From VRUE01 sp036271315 (lineage in GTDB: Bacteria > Actinomycetota > Thermoleophilia > Solirubrobacterales > 70-9), in NCBI GenBank assembly GCA_036271315.1, contig DATBAV010000038.1, positions 116,197 to 180,196 on the forward strand: a stretch of DNA of 64,000 nt, read 5' to 3'. A program made the translations under genes and the position numbers. The notes beneath the pieces were generated by a model. That model was not told the origin of the DNA and ran no database searches. It was given only the letters and a program-made list of their open reading frames with translations. Positions 56,571 to 64,000 of the stretch are shown in pieces (position 1 is the first letter of the stretch; every line of letters starts with the position of its first letter).

Positions 56571-57832
56571 CGTCTAATCATCGCTGACTCGCCGTGGACC
56601 GGGAAGCCCTCCGCCCGCGCGATCGCATCGACGTGCGGTGCAAGCTTCGCCGCCGCTTCGGCGGGAACCTGCACGGCGGCGATGCGACGGCGGAACACGC
56701 CAGGGCCGAGCGGGCCGGAGAAGCGACCGGCGCCGCCGGTCGGCAGCACGTGGTTGGAGCCGGCGGCGTAGTCGCCGAAGGCGGTAGCGCCGTAGCGCCC
56801 GACAAAGACACAGCCGGCCGTCCGCACCCGGTCGGCGAGCAGCGCGGCGTCCTCCTCGAAGAGCTCTAGGTGCTCCGGCGCGAAAGCGTTGGCAAGGTCG
56901 ATCGCGTCGCTCAGGTCGGGCACCTGGACCAGCGCCAGCGGCGCCTCGCCGATGCCTTCGTGCTCAGTCGCGGCTCTCTCGGTTGCGGCCGCCACGGCCT
57001 CGAGCACGGCCTCCTCGACGGCCACGGCCGCCAGCGGGCCCTCGGCACCGTGCTCGGCCTGGGCGCAGAGATCGAGCGCCGCCCACTCCGGATCGGTGCC
57101 GTCGCCGGCGACCAGCATCAGCTCGGAGGGGCCGGCAAGCGAATCGATGCCGACGGTTCCCGAGACCGCGCGCTTTGCCTCGCGCACCCAGGCATTGCCT
57201 GGGCCGGCGATCACGTCGACCGGGGCGATCGTCTCGGTGCCCTGGGCGAGGGCGAAGATCGCCTGGGCGCCGCCCATCGCGTAGATCTCGCCGACCCCGC
57301 AGAGCTCCGCGGCGGCGAGGACAAGTGGGTTGATCGTGCCGTCGGGACCCGGCGGCGAGGCGAGCGCGATCCGCTCGACCCCGGCGACCTTGGCTGGGAT
57401 CGCGCACATCAGCACGCTCGACGGGTAGGCCGCCCGGCCGCCCGGCGCGTAGAGGCCCGCCGCGGCGACCGGCACTTCGCGCACGGTCACGGTCTGCCCC
57501 TGAGGAAGCTCGACGGTCTTCGGCTCCACGGCGATCTGGGCTTCCGCCACCGCGCGCACGTTTGCCGCCGCCAACTCCAGCGATTCGCGCAGGCCGGGGT
57601 CCAGCGCCGCCAGCGCTTCGGCTGCGGCTGCGGGGTCCACCCGCAGCGCGGTGGGCGCCCGTTCGGTCGCGTCGAAACGAGCGGTCATGCAGAGCACCGC
57701 GCCGTCGCCGCCCTCGCGCACCTCGCGCTCGATCGGGCCGACGTCGACCTTGGGCGCCGAAGCTGTCGTCCAGGAGCGGATCGCCGCGGCTGTCTCCTCG
57801 GCGCCCTCCCAATGAAACTGGCGGCGCCTCAT
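56567..57832 (-). CDS. hisD: Histidinol dehydrogenase
   Basis: Oxidises histidinol to histidine in two steps. The 421-aa protein has 'VDVIAGPGNAWVREAKRAVS', 'GIDSLAGPSELMLV' and a C-terminal 'VGRYGATAFGDYAAGSNHVL', which carries zinc/catalytic residues. The ATG at 57832 overlaps the hisG TGA (ATGA), which favours it over upstream codons. Confidence 0.95.
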   Translation of the reverse strand: MRRRQFHWEGAEETAAAIRSWTTASAPKVDVGPIEREVREGGDGAVLCMTARFDATERAPTALRVDPAAAAEALAALDPGLRESLELAAANVRAVAEAQIAVEPKTVELPQGQTVTVREVPVAAAGLYAPGGRAAYPSSVLMCAIPAKVAGVERIALASPPGPDGTINPLVLAAAELCGVGEIYAMGGAQAIFALAQGTETIAPVDVIAGPGNAWVREAKRAVSGTVGIDSLAGPSELMLVAGDGTDPEWAALDLCAQAEHGAEGPLAAVAVEEAVLEAVAAATERAATEHEGIGEAPLALVQVPDLSDAIDLANAFAPEHLELFEEDAALLADRVRTAGCVFVGRYGATAFGDYAAGSNHVLPTGGAGRFSGPLGPGVFRRRIAAVQVPAEAAAKLAPHVDAIARAEGFPVHGESAMIRR

Positions 57833-58509
57833 CGGGCCAGGCCCTGGCGCAGTTTCGCGGCGAGACCGTCGACCTCGCGAGCGCGCAGCTTGTGGGCGAC
57901 GCGGTTGGCGACGAAGCGGGCGGTGCACTCGAGGATCTCCTCGCGCACCTCGAGGTCGTTCTCTTCCAGGGTGCGGCCGGTGGCAACCAGGTCGACGATG
58001 CCGTCGGCGAGGCCGATCAGCGGCGCCAACTCGACCGAGCCCTTGACCTCGATCACTTCCACCTGGCGACCGGTGCCCTCGAAGTAGCGCTCGGCGATGC
58101 GCGGGTACTTGGTCGCGATCCGCATCATCCCGAGGCGTCGCTCGGACTCCCCCAGGCGCTCATCGCCCTTGCGCCCGGCGAGGACCATGCGACAGCGGCC
58201 GAAGCCGAGGTCGAGCAACTCGTAGACGACCCGATCGGCCTGCTCCAACAGCACGTCCTTGCCGGTGATGCCGACGTCGGCGGCGCCGGCCTCGACGTAG
58301 GTCGGCACGTCGGACGGGCGCATCGTGACCAGGGTGATGCTCTGGCCGGGGAAGATCAGCGAGCGCGACTCGCCGCGCACCTCGCTCGTGTCGATGCCCG
58401 CCGCGTCGAGCGCGTCGAGCGTCTCGCCAAGCAGGGCGCCGCGCGGGACCGCGAGCTTCAGCGGTCCCTCGGCCTTGGCCCGGCCCATCCCGGCAACCTC
58501 GGCGCTCAC
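57829..58509 (-). CDS. hisG: ATP phosphoribosyltransferase, short form
   Basis: First step of histidine synthesis. The 226-aa protein is the short HisG without the C-terminal ACT-like regulatory domain. 'LAVPRGALLGETLDAL' and 'LVATGRTLEENDLEVREEI' (PRPP-binding loop) are visible. The short form needs HisZ, encoded by the overlapping upstream gene, for activity and feedback control. Confidence 0.95.
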   Translation of the reverse strand: MSAEVAGMGRAKAEGPLKLAVPRGALLGETLDALDAAGIDTSEVRGESRSLIFPGQSITLVTMRPSDVPTYVEAGAADVGITGKDVLLEQADRVVYELLDLGFGRCRMVLAGRKGDERLGESERRLGMMRIATKYPRIAERYFEGTGRQVEVIEVKGSVELAPLIGLADGIVDLVATGRTLEENDLEVREEILECTARFVANRVAHKLRAREVDGLAAKLRQGLAR

Positions 58510-59501
58510 GAGTCCTCACCTCCGCGTGGCTCCTCCTCCATCTGGGCAACGTGGACGCGCTCCACGTAGAGGGCGAATCCCGCCGCCGGCTGGTCGACGC
58601 CGAAGCGCTTGAGCAGGCCGTCGTAGCGACCGCCGCCGCCGAGCACGTGTCCGAGCGCCGGGTCGTAGACCTCGAGGATCGCGCCGCTGTAATAACCGAG
58701 GTCGCGCAGCAGGCCGAGGTCGATCTGGACGCGCTGGGCAACGCCGCGCGCCTCGAGTGCCTCCAGTGTCTCGCCTAGCCGGGCGGTGGCGCGCTCGACC
58801 GCGGCGCCGCCAAGCGCGCGCGCTTCCTCAAGCACCTCTTTGCCACCGCGCAGCTGGGAGAGGGCGACGCAAGTGGCGATTTGCTCGTCGCTTACACCCT
58901 GCAGCTCGGAGAGCTCGGTCTCGAGGCCAACAAGGTCGTGGGCAGCCAGGCGGGCGAGGATCGAGTCGCGCGCCTCGCCTTCGATGCCGAACTCGGCAAG
59001 CAGCTGGCGGTAGAGGTCGGCGTCTCCGAGGCCGATAACCGCCCGTCCGAGGCCGGCCGCGTCGAGCGCCGCCTCCAGCACGTCGACGACCTCGGCGGTG
59101 CCGTCGGGCGCTGGCGCCCCGATCAGCTCGACCCCCGCCTGGGCGAACTCCCGCATCTGGCCGCGCTGCGGGCGCACCGCGCGGTAGGCGTTGGCCAGGT
59201 AACAGAGGCGCAGCGGCATCTCCGCCTTGGCGTAACGAGTAGCGATCAAGCGCGCGATCGGCACCGTCATGTCGGAGCGCAGGGCCAGCAAATCGCCGCT
59301 GCCATCGAAGAAGCGGTAAGCGGTATCGGCCGTGCGACCGTCGCCACGGGCCAGCACCTCGTCGTACTCGATCGCCGGCGTCGCCACCTCGCCGTAGCCG
59401 CGTTCTTCGAAGACCCCGATCAGGGCGAGGTGCAGCCGCCGCAGCTCCCGCATCTCGTCGGGCAGGACGTCGCGCGTTCCAGGTGGGATCGGGTGAATCA
59501 C
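58506..59501 (-). CDS. hisZ: ATP phosphoribosyltransferase regulatory subunit
   Basis: A 331-aa HisRS-like paralogue with class II motifs 'PIPPGTRDVLPDE', 'RLCYLANAYRAVRPQRGQM' and 'DLGYYSGAILEVYDPALGHV', and no anticodon-binding domain, as expected of HisZ rather than HisS. It is first in hisZ-G-D-B-H-A-F, all joined by 4-base overlaps except before hisF. hisC, hisI and hisE are elsewhere. GTG 59501 has a GGAGG about 11 bases upstream. The dispersed repeat at 59535-59588 lies in its promoter region. Confidence 0.9.
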   Translation of the reverse strand: MIHPIPPGTRDVLPDEMRELRRLHLALIGVFEERGYGEVATPAIEYDEVLARGDGRTADTAYRFFDGSGDLLALRSDMTVPIARLIATRYAKAEMPLRLCYLANAYRAVRPQRGQMREFAQAGVELIGAPAPDGTAEVVDVLEAALDAAGLGRAVIGLGDADLYRQLLAEFGIEGEARDSILARLAAHDLVGLETELSELQGVSDEQIATCVALSQLRGGKEVLEEARALGGAAVERATARLGETLEALEARGVAQRVQIDLGLLRDLGYYSGAILEVYDPALGHVLGGGGRYDGLLKRFGVDQPAAGFALYVERVHVAQMEEEPRGGEDS

Positions 59502-59534
59502 AATGCCCGCCGCCTCCTCTGCTTTCGCTCCCTC

Positions 59535-59588
59535 GCACTCATAATTACCGGCGATCTTGCTCGCTCGCTCCCGCGTCCGGGGGCGGCG
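59535..59588 (-). repeat. Short dispersed repeat, copy 2 (see 3192-3245)
   Basis: On the minus strand the segment 'gccgcccccggacgcggg' to 'gatcgccggtaattatgag' aligns along its length with 3192-3245, best at both ends. It contains TAATTAT, a possible -10 for the his operon, about 40 bases before hisZ. Confidence 0.5.
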
Positions 59589-59606
59589 GGGACTCGCTGG
59601 GACGCC

Positions 59607-60905
59607 CTATGCAGGGACCTCCGAGGAGACGCGTTCAATCTGGGCGCCGAGGCCGCGCAGGCGCTCGTCGATCTGCTCGTAGCCGCGATCGATCTGACGA
59701 ATGTTGCCGATCTCCGAGCTACCCTCGGCCGCCAGGGCGGCGATGAGCATTGCCATGCCGGCACGGATGTCGGGACTCTCGACGCGTTCGCCATGAAGCC
59801 GGCTCGGACCGCTGACGATCGCCCTGTGGGGATCGCACAACGTGATCCGAGCGCCCATCGCCACCAGCTTGTCGACGAAGAAGAGGCGGTTCTCGAACAT
59901 CTTCTCGAAGATCAGGATCTCGCCGTCGGCCTGGGTGGCGAGGGCCAGCGCGATCGAGGTCAGATCGGCCGGGAAGGCGGGCCAGGGACCGTCCTCGATC
60001 TTGGGGATCGCGTCGCCGAGGTCGGACTGGATCCTCAACTTCTGACCAGGGGGAACGAGCATGTCCCTGCCGTCCATCTCCGAGTGCAGGCCAAGGCGGC
60101 GGAACTGGCGCCGCACCATCAGCAGATCGAGCGGCTCGACGTCGCGGATGCGCAGGTCCCCCCCCGTCGCCGCGGCGAGGGCCATGAAGCTGCCGACCTC
60201 GATGTGATCGGCGGAGATCGTGTGTTCGGCGCCGCCCAGGCGATCGCGGCCGTGCACGGTCATCACGTTGGAGCCGATGCCGTCGACCTGGGCGCCCATC
60301 GCGCAGAGCAGGCGCGCCAGGTCCTGCACGTGTGGCTCGCTAGCGGCATTGGAGATCGTCGTCGGGCCGGTCGTCAGGGCGGCCGCCATCAGCGCGTTCT
60401 CGGTCCCCATCACCGAGGGCTCATCCATGAAGATCCGGCAGGCGCAGAGGCCCTCGGCGGGCGCGCTGAGCTCGATCCAGCGGTCGCCGTCGACCCGGGC
60501 GCCGAGGTCTTTGAAGGCGTCGAGGTGGGCGTCGAGCCGACGGCGGCCGATGAAATCGCCGCCCGGCGGCGGCATCCTCGCCTCGCCAAAACGGGCCAAC
60601 AGCGGGCCGGCCAGCAGGAACGAGGCGCGGATCTGTTTGGAGAGCTCCTCGTCGACGGAGACGTCGGTGACGCCCTTGGCACAGAGCCGCACGCTGTTGT
60701 CGGCGACCCAGGCGACCTCAACGCCGAGGCGCTCAAGCAGGGCAAGCTGCGCTTCGGTATCGCGAATGCGCGGCACCCGGTGCAGCAGCAGCTCCTCCTC
60801 GGTGAGCAGGCAGGCGGCGAGGATCGGCAACGCCGCGTTCTTGTTGCCGGCGACGGTCACCTCGCCGGAGAGCGGCACCCCGCCCTGGATGATGAATTTC
60901 TCCAC
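59607..60905 (-). CDS. murA: UDP-GlcNAc 1-carboxyvinyltransferase with Asp at the catalytic Cys position
   Basis: MurA adds enolpyruvate to UDP-GlcNAc, the first committed step of peptidoglycan synthesis. The 432-aa protein starts 'IIQGGVPLSGEVTVAGNKNA' and has the family ending. The loop that usually reads GGCxIG is 'MPPPGGDFIGRRRLDAHL', so the nucleophilic Cys115 (E. coli numbering) is Asp117 here. The same change in mycobacterial and chlamydial MurA is active and resistant to fosfomycin. The start is GTG 60905. A paralogue elsewhere cannot be excluded. Confidence 0.92.
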   Translation of the reverse strand: MEKFIIQGGVPLSGEVTVAGNKNAALPILAACLLTEEELLLHRVPRIRDTEAQLALLERLGVEVAWVADNSVRLCAKGVTDVSVDEELSKQIRASFLLAGPLLARFGEARMPPPGGDFIGRRRLDAHLDAFKDLGARVDGDRWIELSAPAEGLCACRIFMDEPSVMGTENALMAAALTTGPTTISNAASEPHVQDLARLLCAMGAQVDGIGSNVMTVHGRDRLGGAEHTISADHIEVGSFMALAAATGGDLRIRDVEPLDLLMVRRQFRRLGLHSEMDGRDMLVPPGQKLRIQSDLGDAIPKIEDGPWPAFPADLTSIALALATQADGEILIFEKMFENRLFFVDKLVAMGARITLCDPHRAIVSGPSRLHGERVESPDIRAGMAMLIAALAAEGSSEIGNIRQIDRGYEQIDERLRGLGAQIERVSSEVPA

Positions 60906-60956
60906 TGCTAGGACTCTTCGCGCTCGGCGGCCATTCTCCGGCTAGGGTAACGCGCC

Positions 60957-61964
60957 ATGCGCAGAGGCTGGAAGATCCTGATCGGCGTCGTCGTGCTGCT
61001 GATCGTCCTGCTCGGCCTCAACGACCTCAGCGTCGACAACGAAACCAAGGCCGCCGGCGTGACGGAACCGGGCGGCAAGATCGTCGACCTCTCGGGCGGC
61101 GATCTCGAGGTGGTCGAAGAAGGGCCGCGCGACGGCAGCCCGATCGTGCTCATCCACTGCTTCACCTGCGCGATCAACTACTGGAGCAAAATGATGCCGG
61201 CACTTGCCCGCCAACACCGAGTGGTCGCGATCGACCTGCTTGGCCACGGCGGCTCGGAAAAGCCCAAGTCGGGCTATTCCGTGTCCAACCAAGCCGATCT
61301 GATCGCCCAGGCACTGGCCAAGTTGAGCGTGAGCGATGCCGAGGTGGTCGGCCACTCGCTCGGCGGCGCCGTCGCCGTCGCGCTCGCGCAGCAGTCGCCG
61401 GCCCTGGTCAACCGCGTCTTCATCGTCGACACCCCGCCGACCCACGAAGAGGGTGACCTTGGCCTCGTCGCCAAGCTCGGCTTCGCTCCGGTGATCGGCG
61501 AGGCGTTTTGGCGGATCAAGCCCGACTTCGCCGTGCGCAAGGGGCTCGAGGTCGCCTTTGCGCCCGGTTTCAAGGTCCCGGACGAATTCGTCGAAGACGT
61601 TGACCGGATGACCTTTAGCGCCTACGACGACTCGGCCAGCGGCTTTGACGACTACACCAAGGAAGAGCCGCTTGATCAGCGCATGGCGGAAACGGGTAAG
61701 CCACTAATGGTGATCATGGGCGCCGAAGAGCAAATCATCGACGAACCGGCCAAGCGACTGGCCGAATACCGGGCGACCGTCCCGGGAACCGAGACCAAGC
61801 TGATCAGTGGCGCTGGACACTCGCCAAACGTCGAGAAACCGGCCGAGACAGCGGCTCTCGTCCTTGGCTTTGCACCCGCCGCAAAACCAGCTCCCAAGCC
61901 AAATCATCGATCCAAATTGCAAAAGCCCGTGCAGAAACACCCTGCTGTCCGGAAGCACCCCTAG
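60957..61964 (+). CDS. Alpha/beta hydrolase with N-terminal membrane segment and basic tail
   Basis: A 335-aa protein with a hydrophobic N-terminus (about residues 8-22), so membrane-anchored or exported. The oxyanion region is 'VLIHCFTCAINYWSKM', the nucleophile elbow 'VVGHSLGGAVAV' and the catalytic His 'SGAGHSPNVEKP'. The acid position reads 'MGAEEQIID'. The last 25 residues are Pro/Lys/His-rich and atypical. TAGGGT (60943-60948) lies 8 bases before the ATG. Its TAG stop is part of the next promoter hexamer. Confidence 0.75.
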   Translation: MRRGWKILIGVVVLLIVLLGLNDLSVDNETKAAGVTEPGGKIVDLSGGDLEVVEEGPRDGSPIVLIHCFTCAINYWSKMMPALARQHRVVAIDLLGHGGSEKPKSGYSVSNQADLIAQALAKLSVSDAEVVGHSLGGAVAVALAQQSPALVNRVFIVDTPPTHEEGDLGLVAKLGFAPVIGEAFWRIKPDFAVRKGLEVAFAPGFKVPDEFVEDVDRMTFSAYDDSASGFDDYTKEEPLDQRMAETGKPLMVIMGAEEQIIDEPAKRLAEYRATVPGTETKLISGAGHSPNVEKPAETAALVLGFAPAAKPAPKPNHRSKLQKPVQKHPAVRKHP

Positions 61965-61982
61965 AGTCGAACCTATGTTCGA
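61962..61982 (+). promoter_or_regulatory. -10 hexamer with overlapping LexA (SOS) box
   Basis: TAGAGT (61962-61967) ends 7 bases before the ATG at 61975. TCGAAC-CTAT-GTTCGA (61967-61982) is a perfect 6+6 palindrome with the 4-base spacing of the Gram-positive/actinobacterial LexA box. It covers the last base of the -10, the expected transcription start and the ATG, the ideal position for repression. The TAG is also the stop codon of the upstream hydrolase. Confidence 0.65.
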
Positions 61983-62172
61983 TACGAAGACAAACATCAG
62001 TCAACGCCTCGCCGACGCCGTCGACCTCATGATCGACTTCGCGACCCTCGGCGAGTACGGGCTCGAGCCCGCCGCAAGGCCCGCTCCCCCCTGCGAGTCG
62101 CGCCGCCGCCCGCACCCCTCCCAGGCTGGGACGAGGCGCGGAGCGGCCGGCGATCTCCTCGCTCGTTCCTAG
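61975..62172 (+). CDS. Small ORF under a LexA-like box, function unknown
   Basis: A 65-aa ORF opening 'MFDTKTNISQRLADAVDLMI' then 'DFATLGEYGLEPAARP', followed by a basic, Arg/Pro-rich tail. I do not recognise it. The first half could form an amphipathic helix; there is no signal peptide. The start is supported by the -10/ATG spacing used across the window and by the SOS box over it. It lies between two hydrolase genes on the same strand. If expressed, it would be DNA-damage induced and leaderless; it might affect division or repair, but this is inference from control alone. Confidence 0.5.
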   Translation: MFDTKTNISQRLADAVDLMIDFATLGEYGLEPAARPAPPCESRRRPHPSQAGTRRGAAGDLLARS

Positions 62173-62205
62173 GCTGGCGCCCATCGGCGCAATACCCTTG
62201 CGCCG

Positions 62206-63405
62206 ATGGAGAGTGCCACTGCCGAGCCGATAGAGAGGGACGAGGCAACACCGCGGCCTCGGCGGCGTCGGTGGTGGATTGCCGGCGGGATACTCGCGCT
62301 GCTGATTGCTGTGGCGATCGCCGTGGCAATCACCTGGCATTTCTCCTCGGTTGTGCTCGTGCCCGACCATCACGACTGGCCGCTCGAAGTCAGGGTCGAA
62401 GAGGTGAAACCGGGCCGCATCGTGCTCTCCAGCGGTCACAGCAGCGAACAGCCAGGTGTCTACGGGCTCGACTGGCAGACCGGCCACGCGATCGTGGGCC
62501 CGGTCCTATCGGAAGGCGACGGCACCGTTACGCGGCGCCTCAGCGACGTACGCGGCTACCTGGTGCCCGGCATCCACGTCGGGCTCGACAGCCACGTCTA
62601 CTCCGGCGACCCCGGGCAATCGCTCGGGCTCCCCTTCAGCTCCATCGGCGTGCCGGATCCGCTCGGCCCGATGCCGGCGTGGTTGGTCCCGGCCGCGCCC
62701 GCGGCTCCACCAGCCACCCGCAAGACCTGGGCGATCGTCGTGCACGGCCACAACGACAATCGCCAGAACGACCTGCGGATCGCGCCGACGCTGCGAAGGG
62801 CCGGGCTCACCTCGCTGCTGATCTCCTACCGCAACGACCTCGGCGCACCGCAAAACCCGGACGGCCTGTACCACCTGGGCGAATCCGAGTGGGTCGACCT
62901 GCAGGCGGCGGTCCGCTACGCGCTCGCCCACGGCGCCCACCGCGTCGTCCTCGTCGGTTACTCGATGGGCGGCGCCCTCGTCGCCCAGTTCATGCAGCGA
63001 TCTCGTCTCTCGCGCGACGTTGCAGCCTTGGTACTCGACGCTCCCGTGCTCGATTGGCGTTCGTTGATCGAATACAACGCCGAACAGATCGGCCTACCCG
63101 GCTTCTTCGCCCAGCCGGTCGAGTGGATGATCGACGCCCGGGCAAACCCAAACTGGGACAACCTCGACGCCCTCCAGCATCCCGAGGACTTCCACCTGCC
63201 GATCCTGCTCTTCCACAGCACCGAGGACGAACTGGTCCCGATCTCAACCAGCGATGAGTTCGCCGCGGAGCTGCCGCGCTGGGTCACCTACTACCGGGTG
63301 CCCACCGTCGGTCATACCGAAAGCTGGAACCTCAACCCGCGCCTCTACGACCGGCGACTGCGGCGTTTTCTCCTGCAAAACGCAAACTTTCGCGGCGCCC
63401 AGTAG
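62206..63405 (+). CDS. Membrane-anchored alpha/beta hydrolase
   Basis: A 399-aa protein with a cytoplasmic Arg-rich start, one membrane segment (about residues 24-46, 'IAGGILALLIAVAIAVAI'), a ~130-residue beta-rich part, then an alpha/beta hydrolase domain. This has 'AIVVHGHNDNRQND', the nucleophile 'LVGYSMGGALVA', acid 'HSTEDELVPI' and His 'PTVGHTESW'. It probably acts outside the membrane; the substrate is unknown. TACCCT (62193-62198) lies 7 bases before the ATG. It is convergent with the rRNA operon. Confidence 0.78.
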   Translation: MESATAEPIERDEATPRPRRRRWWIAGGILALLIAVAIAVAITWHFSSVVLVPDHHDWPLEVRVEEVKPGRIVLSSGHSSEQPGVYGLDWQTGHAIVGPVLSEGDGTVTRRLSDVRGYLVPGIHVGLDSHVYSGDPGQSLGLPFSSIGVPDPLGPMPAWLVPAAPAAPPATRKTWAIVVHGHNDNRQNDLRIAPTLRRAGLTSLLISYRNDLGAPQNPDGLYHLGESEWVDLQAAVRYALAHGAHRVVLVGYSMGGALVAQFMQRSRLSRDVAALVLDAPVLDWRSLIEYNAEQIGLPGFFAQPVEWMIDARANPNWDNLDALQHPEDFHLPILLFHSTEDELVPISTSDEFAAELPRWVTYYRVPTVGHTESWNLNPRLYDRRLRRFLLQNANFRGAQ

Positions 63406-63418
63406 GTCTAGAAACAAC

Positions 63419-63447
63419 TCGAGCCCGATCATTGCGATCGGGCTCGA
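63419..63447 (-). terminator. Rho-independent-like terminator of the rRNA operon
   Basis: A perfect 12-bp stem (63419-63430 and 63436-63447) with a 5-base loop lies about 12 bases past the 5S rRNA on the minus strand and is followed by 'gttgtttct', a weak U-rich tract. The plus-strand side has 'ataaggaaaaa', so it could also stop the convergent hydrolase transcript. Confidence 0.75.
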
Positions 63448-63458
63448 ATAAGGAAAAA

Positions 63459-63574
63459 CCGGCGGCGACCTACTCTCCCAGGGGGTTGCCCCCCAAGTAC
63501 CATCGGCGCTGAAAGGCTTAACTGCTCTGTTCGGAATGGGAAGAGGTGTTTCCCTTTCGCTATGCACCACCGGA
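63459..63574 (-). rRNA. rrf: 5S ribosomal RNA
   Basis: The minus strand reads a complete 5S sequence of about 115 bases, with 'cccattccgaacagagcag' (loop A-C region), 'ggtggtgcatagcg' at the 5' side and 'gggagagtaggtcgccgcc' at the 3' end; the two ends pair as helix I. Ends are given to within a few bases. Confidence 0.95.
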
Positions 63575-63644
63575 AATTTGCGAGACAACCGCCCCGGTGG
63601 AGCTTGAAAACCGCACAAGACCGCAAGGTAAGTAATAAACATCC

Positions 63645-64000
<356 letters not shown>

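Noticed and set aside
61807..61974. Longer version of the 65-aa ORF starting at 61807
   Set aside because: That part overlaps the end of the hydrolase gene in another frame. The -10 and SOS box indicate the start at 61975.
63575..63644. tRNA in the 23S-5S spacer
   Set aside because: The 70-base spacer shows no cloverleaf or T-loop (GTTCGA) sequence; only rRNA-processing-type pairing is plausible.

Overview
This is a high-GC (roughly 65-70% by eye) bacterial chromosome segment with almost no non-coding space. It most likely comes from an actinobacterium of the class Thermoleophilia (Solirubrobacterales-like). The pointers are a GarA / FtsR-type MerR / RsiG-type gene set, the MurT-GatD pair, a wax ester synthase/DGAT, DapL-type lysine synthesis, short HisG with HisZ, a MurA with Asp in place of the catalytic Cys, and secreted proteins built from 'HYRFEYGTTTSYG'-type repeats. 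No phage, integrase, transposase, CRISPR array or tRNA gene was seen. Names rest on motifs read by eye, not on database searches.

Layout. 1-9.2 kb: end of an upstream gene, dapL, a metallo-beta-lactamase-fold hydrolase and an epimerase, hflX, dut, and a cell-wall operon dagK-murT-methyltransferase-gatD. 9.2-13.5 kb: an envelope protein-folding run (cyclophilin, peroxiredoxin, alpha/beta hydrolase, VKOR, DsbA-like, CAP-domain protein). 13.5-22.6 kb: a membrane protein, a methyltransferase, an SDR, a thiolase, a frameshifted corA, two paralogous secreted proteins, a FUSC transporter, an Excalibur protein and CcdA. 22.6-30.2 kb: cupin, dinB, WS/DGAT, a secreted metalloprotease, nadE, a thioesterase and an HTH-TM-RskA-like protein. 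30.2-34.6 kb: an AGPS-like flavoprotein, SRPBCC protein, ftsR, garA, rsiG, pgsA. 34.6-47.5 kb: the proS-ispG-(secreted genes)-rseP-dxr-cdsA-uppS-frr-pyrH-tsf-rpsB block, all on the minus strand except one secreted gene. 47.5-53 kb: the rluD-lspA-yggT-proC-sepF-yggS-pgeF-cca block. 53-59.5 kb: a deacetylase and the histidine operon hisZ-G-D-B-H-A-F. 59.6-63.4 kb: murA, two alpha/beta hydrolases and a small LexA-box-controlled ORF. 63.4-64 kb: the 3' end of an rRNA operon (23S, 5S, terminator) on the minus strand.

Expression. Most genes in runs overlap by 1-4 bases (ATGA, GTGA, TTGA, TGATG), so translation is probably coupled. At about 19 run starts, a -10-like TANNNT hexamer ends only 6-9 bases before the ATG/GTG, with no Shine-Dalgarno sequence, which points to leaderless mRNAs. 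In three cases the TAG stop of the preceding gene is itself the first half of that hexamer.

Most unusual items. (1) Two intergenic elements (1231-1340 and 28723-28841) share a 70-79 bp core but are bounded by perfect 20-bp inverted repeats that differ between the copies and include the last codons of the neighbouring minus-strand gene. (2) A perfect actinobacterial-type LexA box lies exactly over the -10 and start codon of an unrecognised 65-codon ORF at 61975. (3) A methyltransferase gene is wedged between murT and gatD by overlapping codons. (4) A single-motif RsiG-like protein sits beside garA and ftsR. (5) Ribosomal protein S2 carries a roughly 190-residue low-complexity tail. (6) Several other long inverted repeats sit on gene ends.
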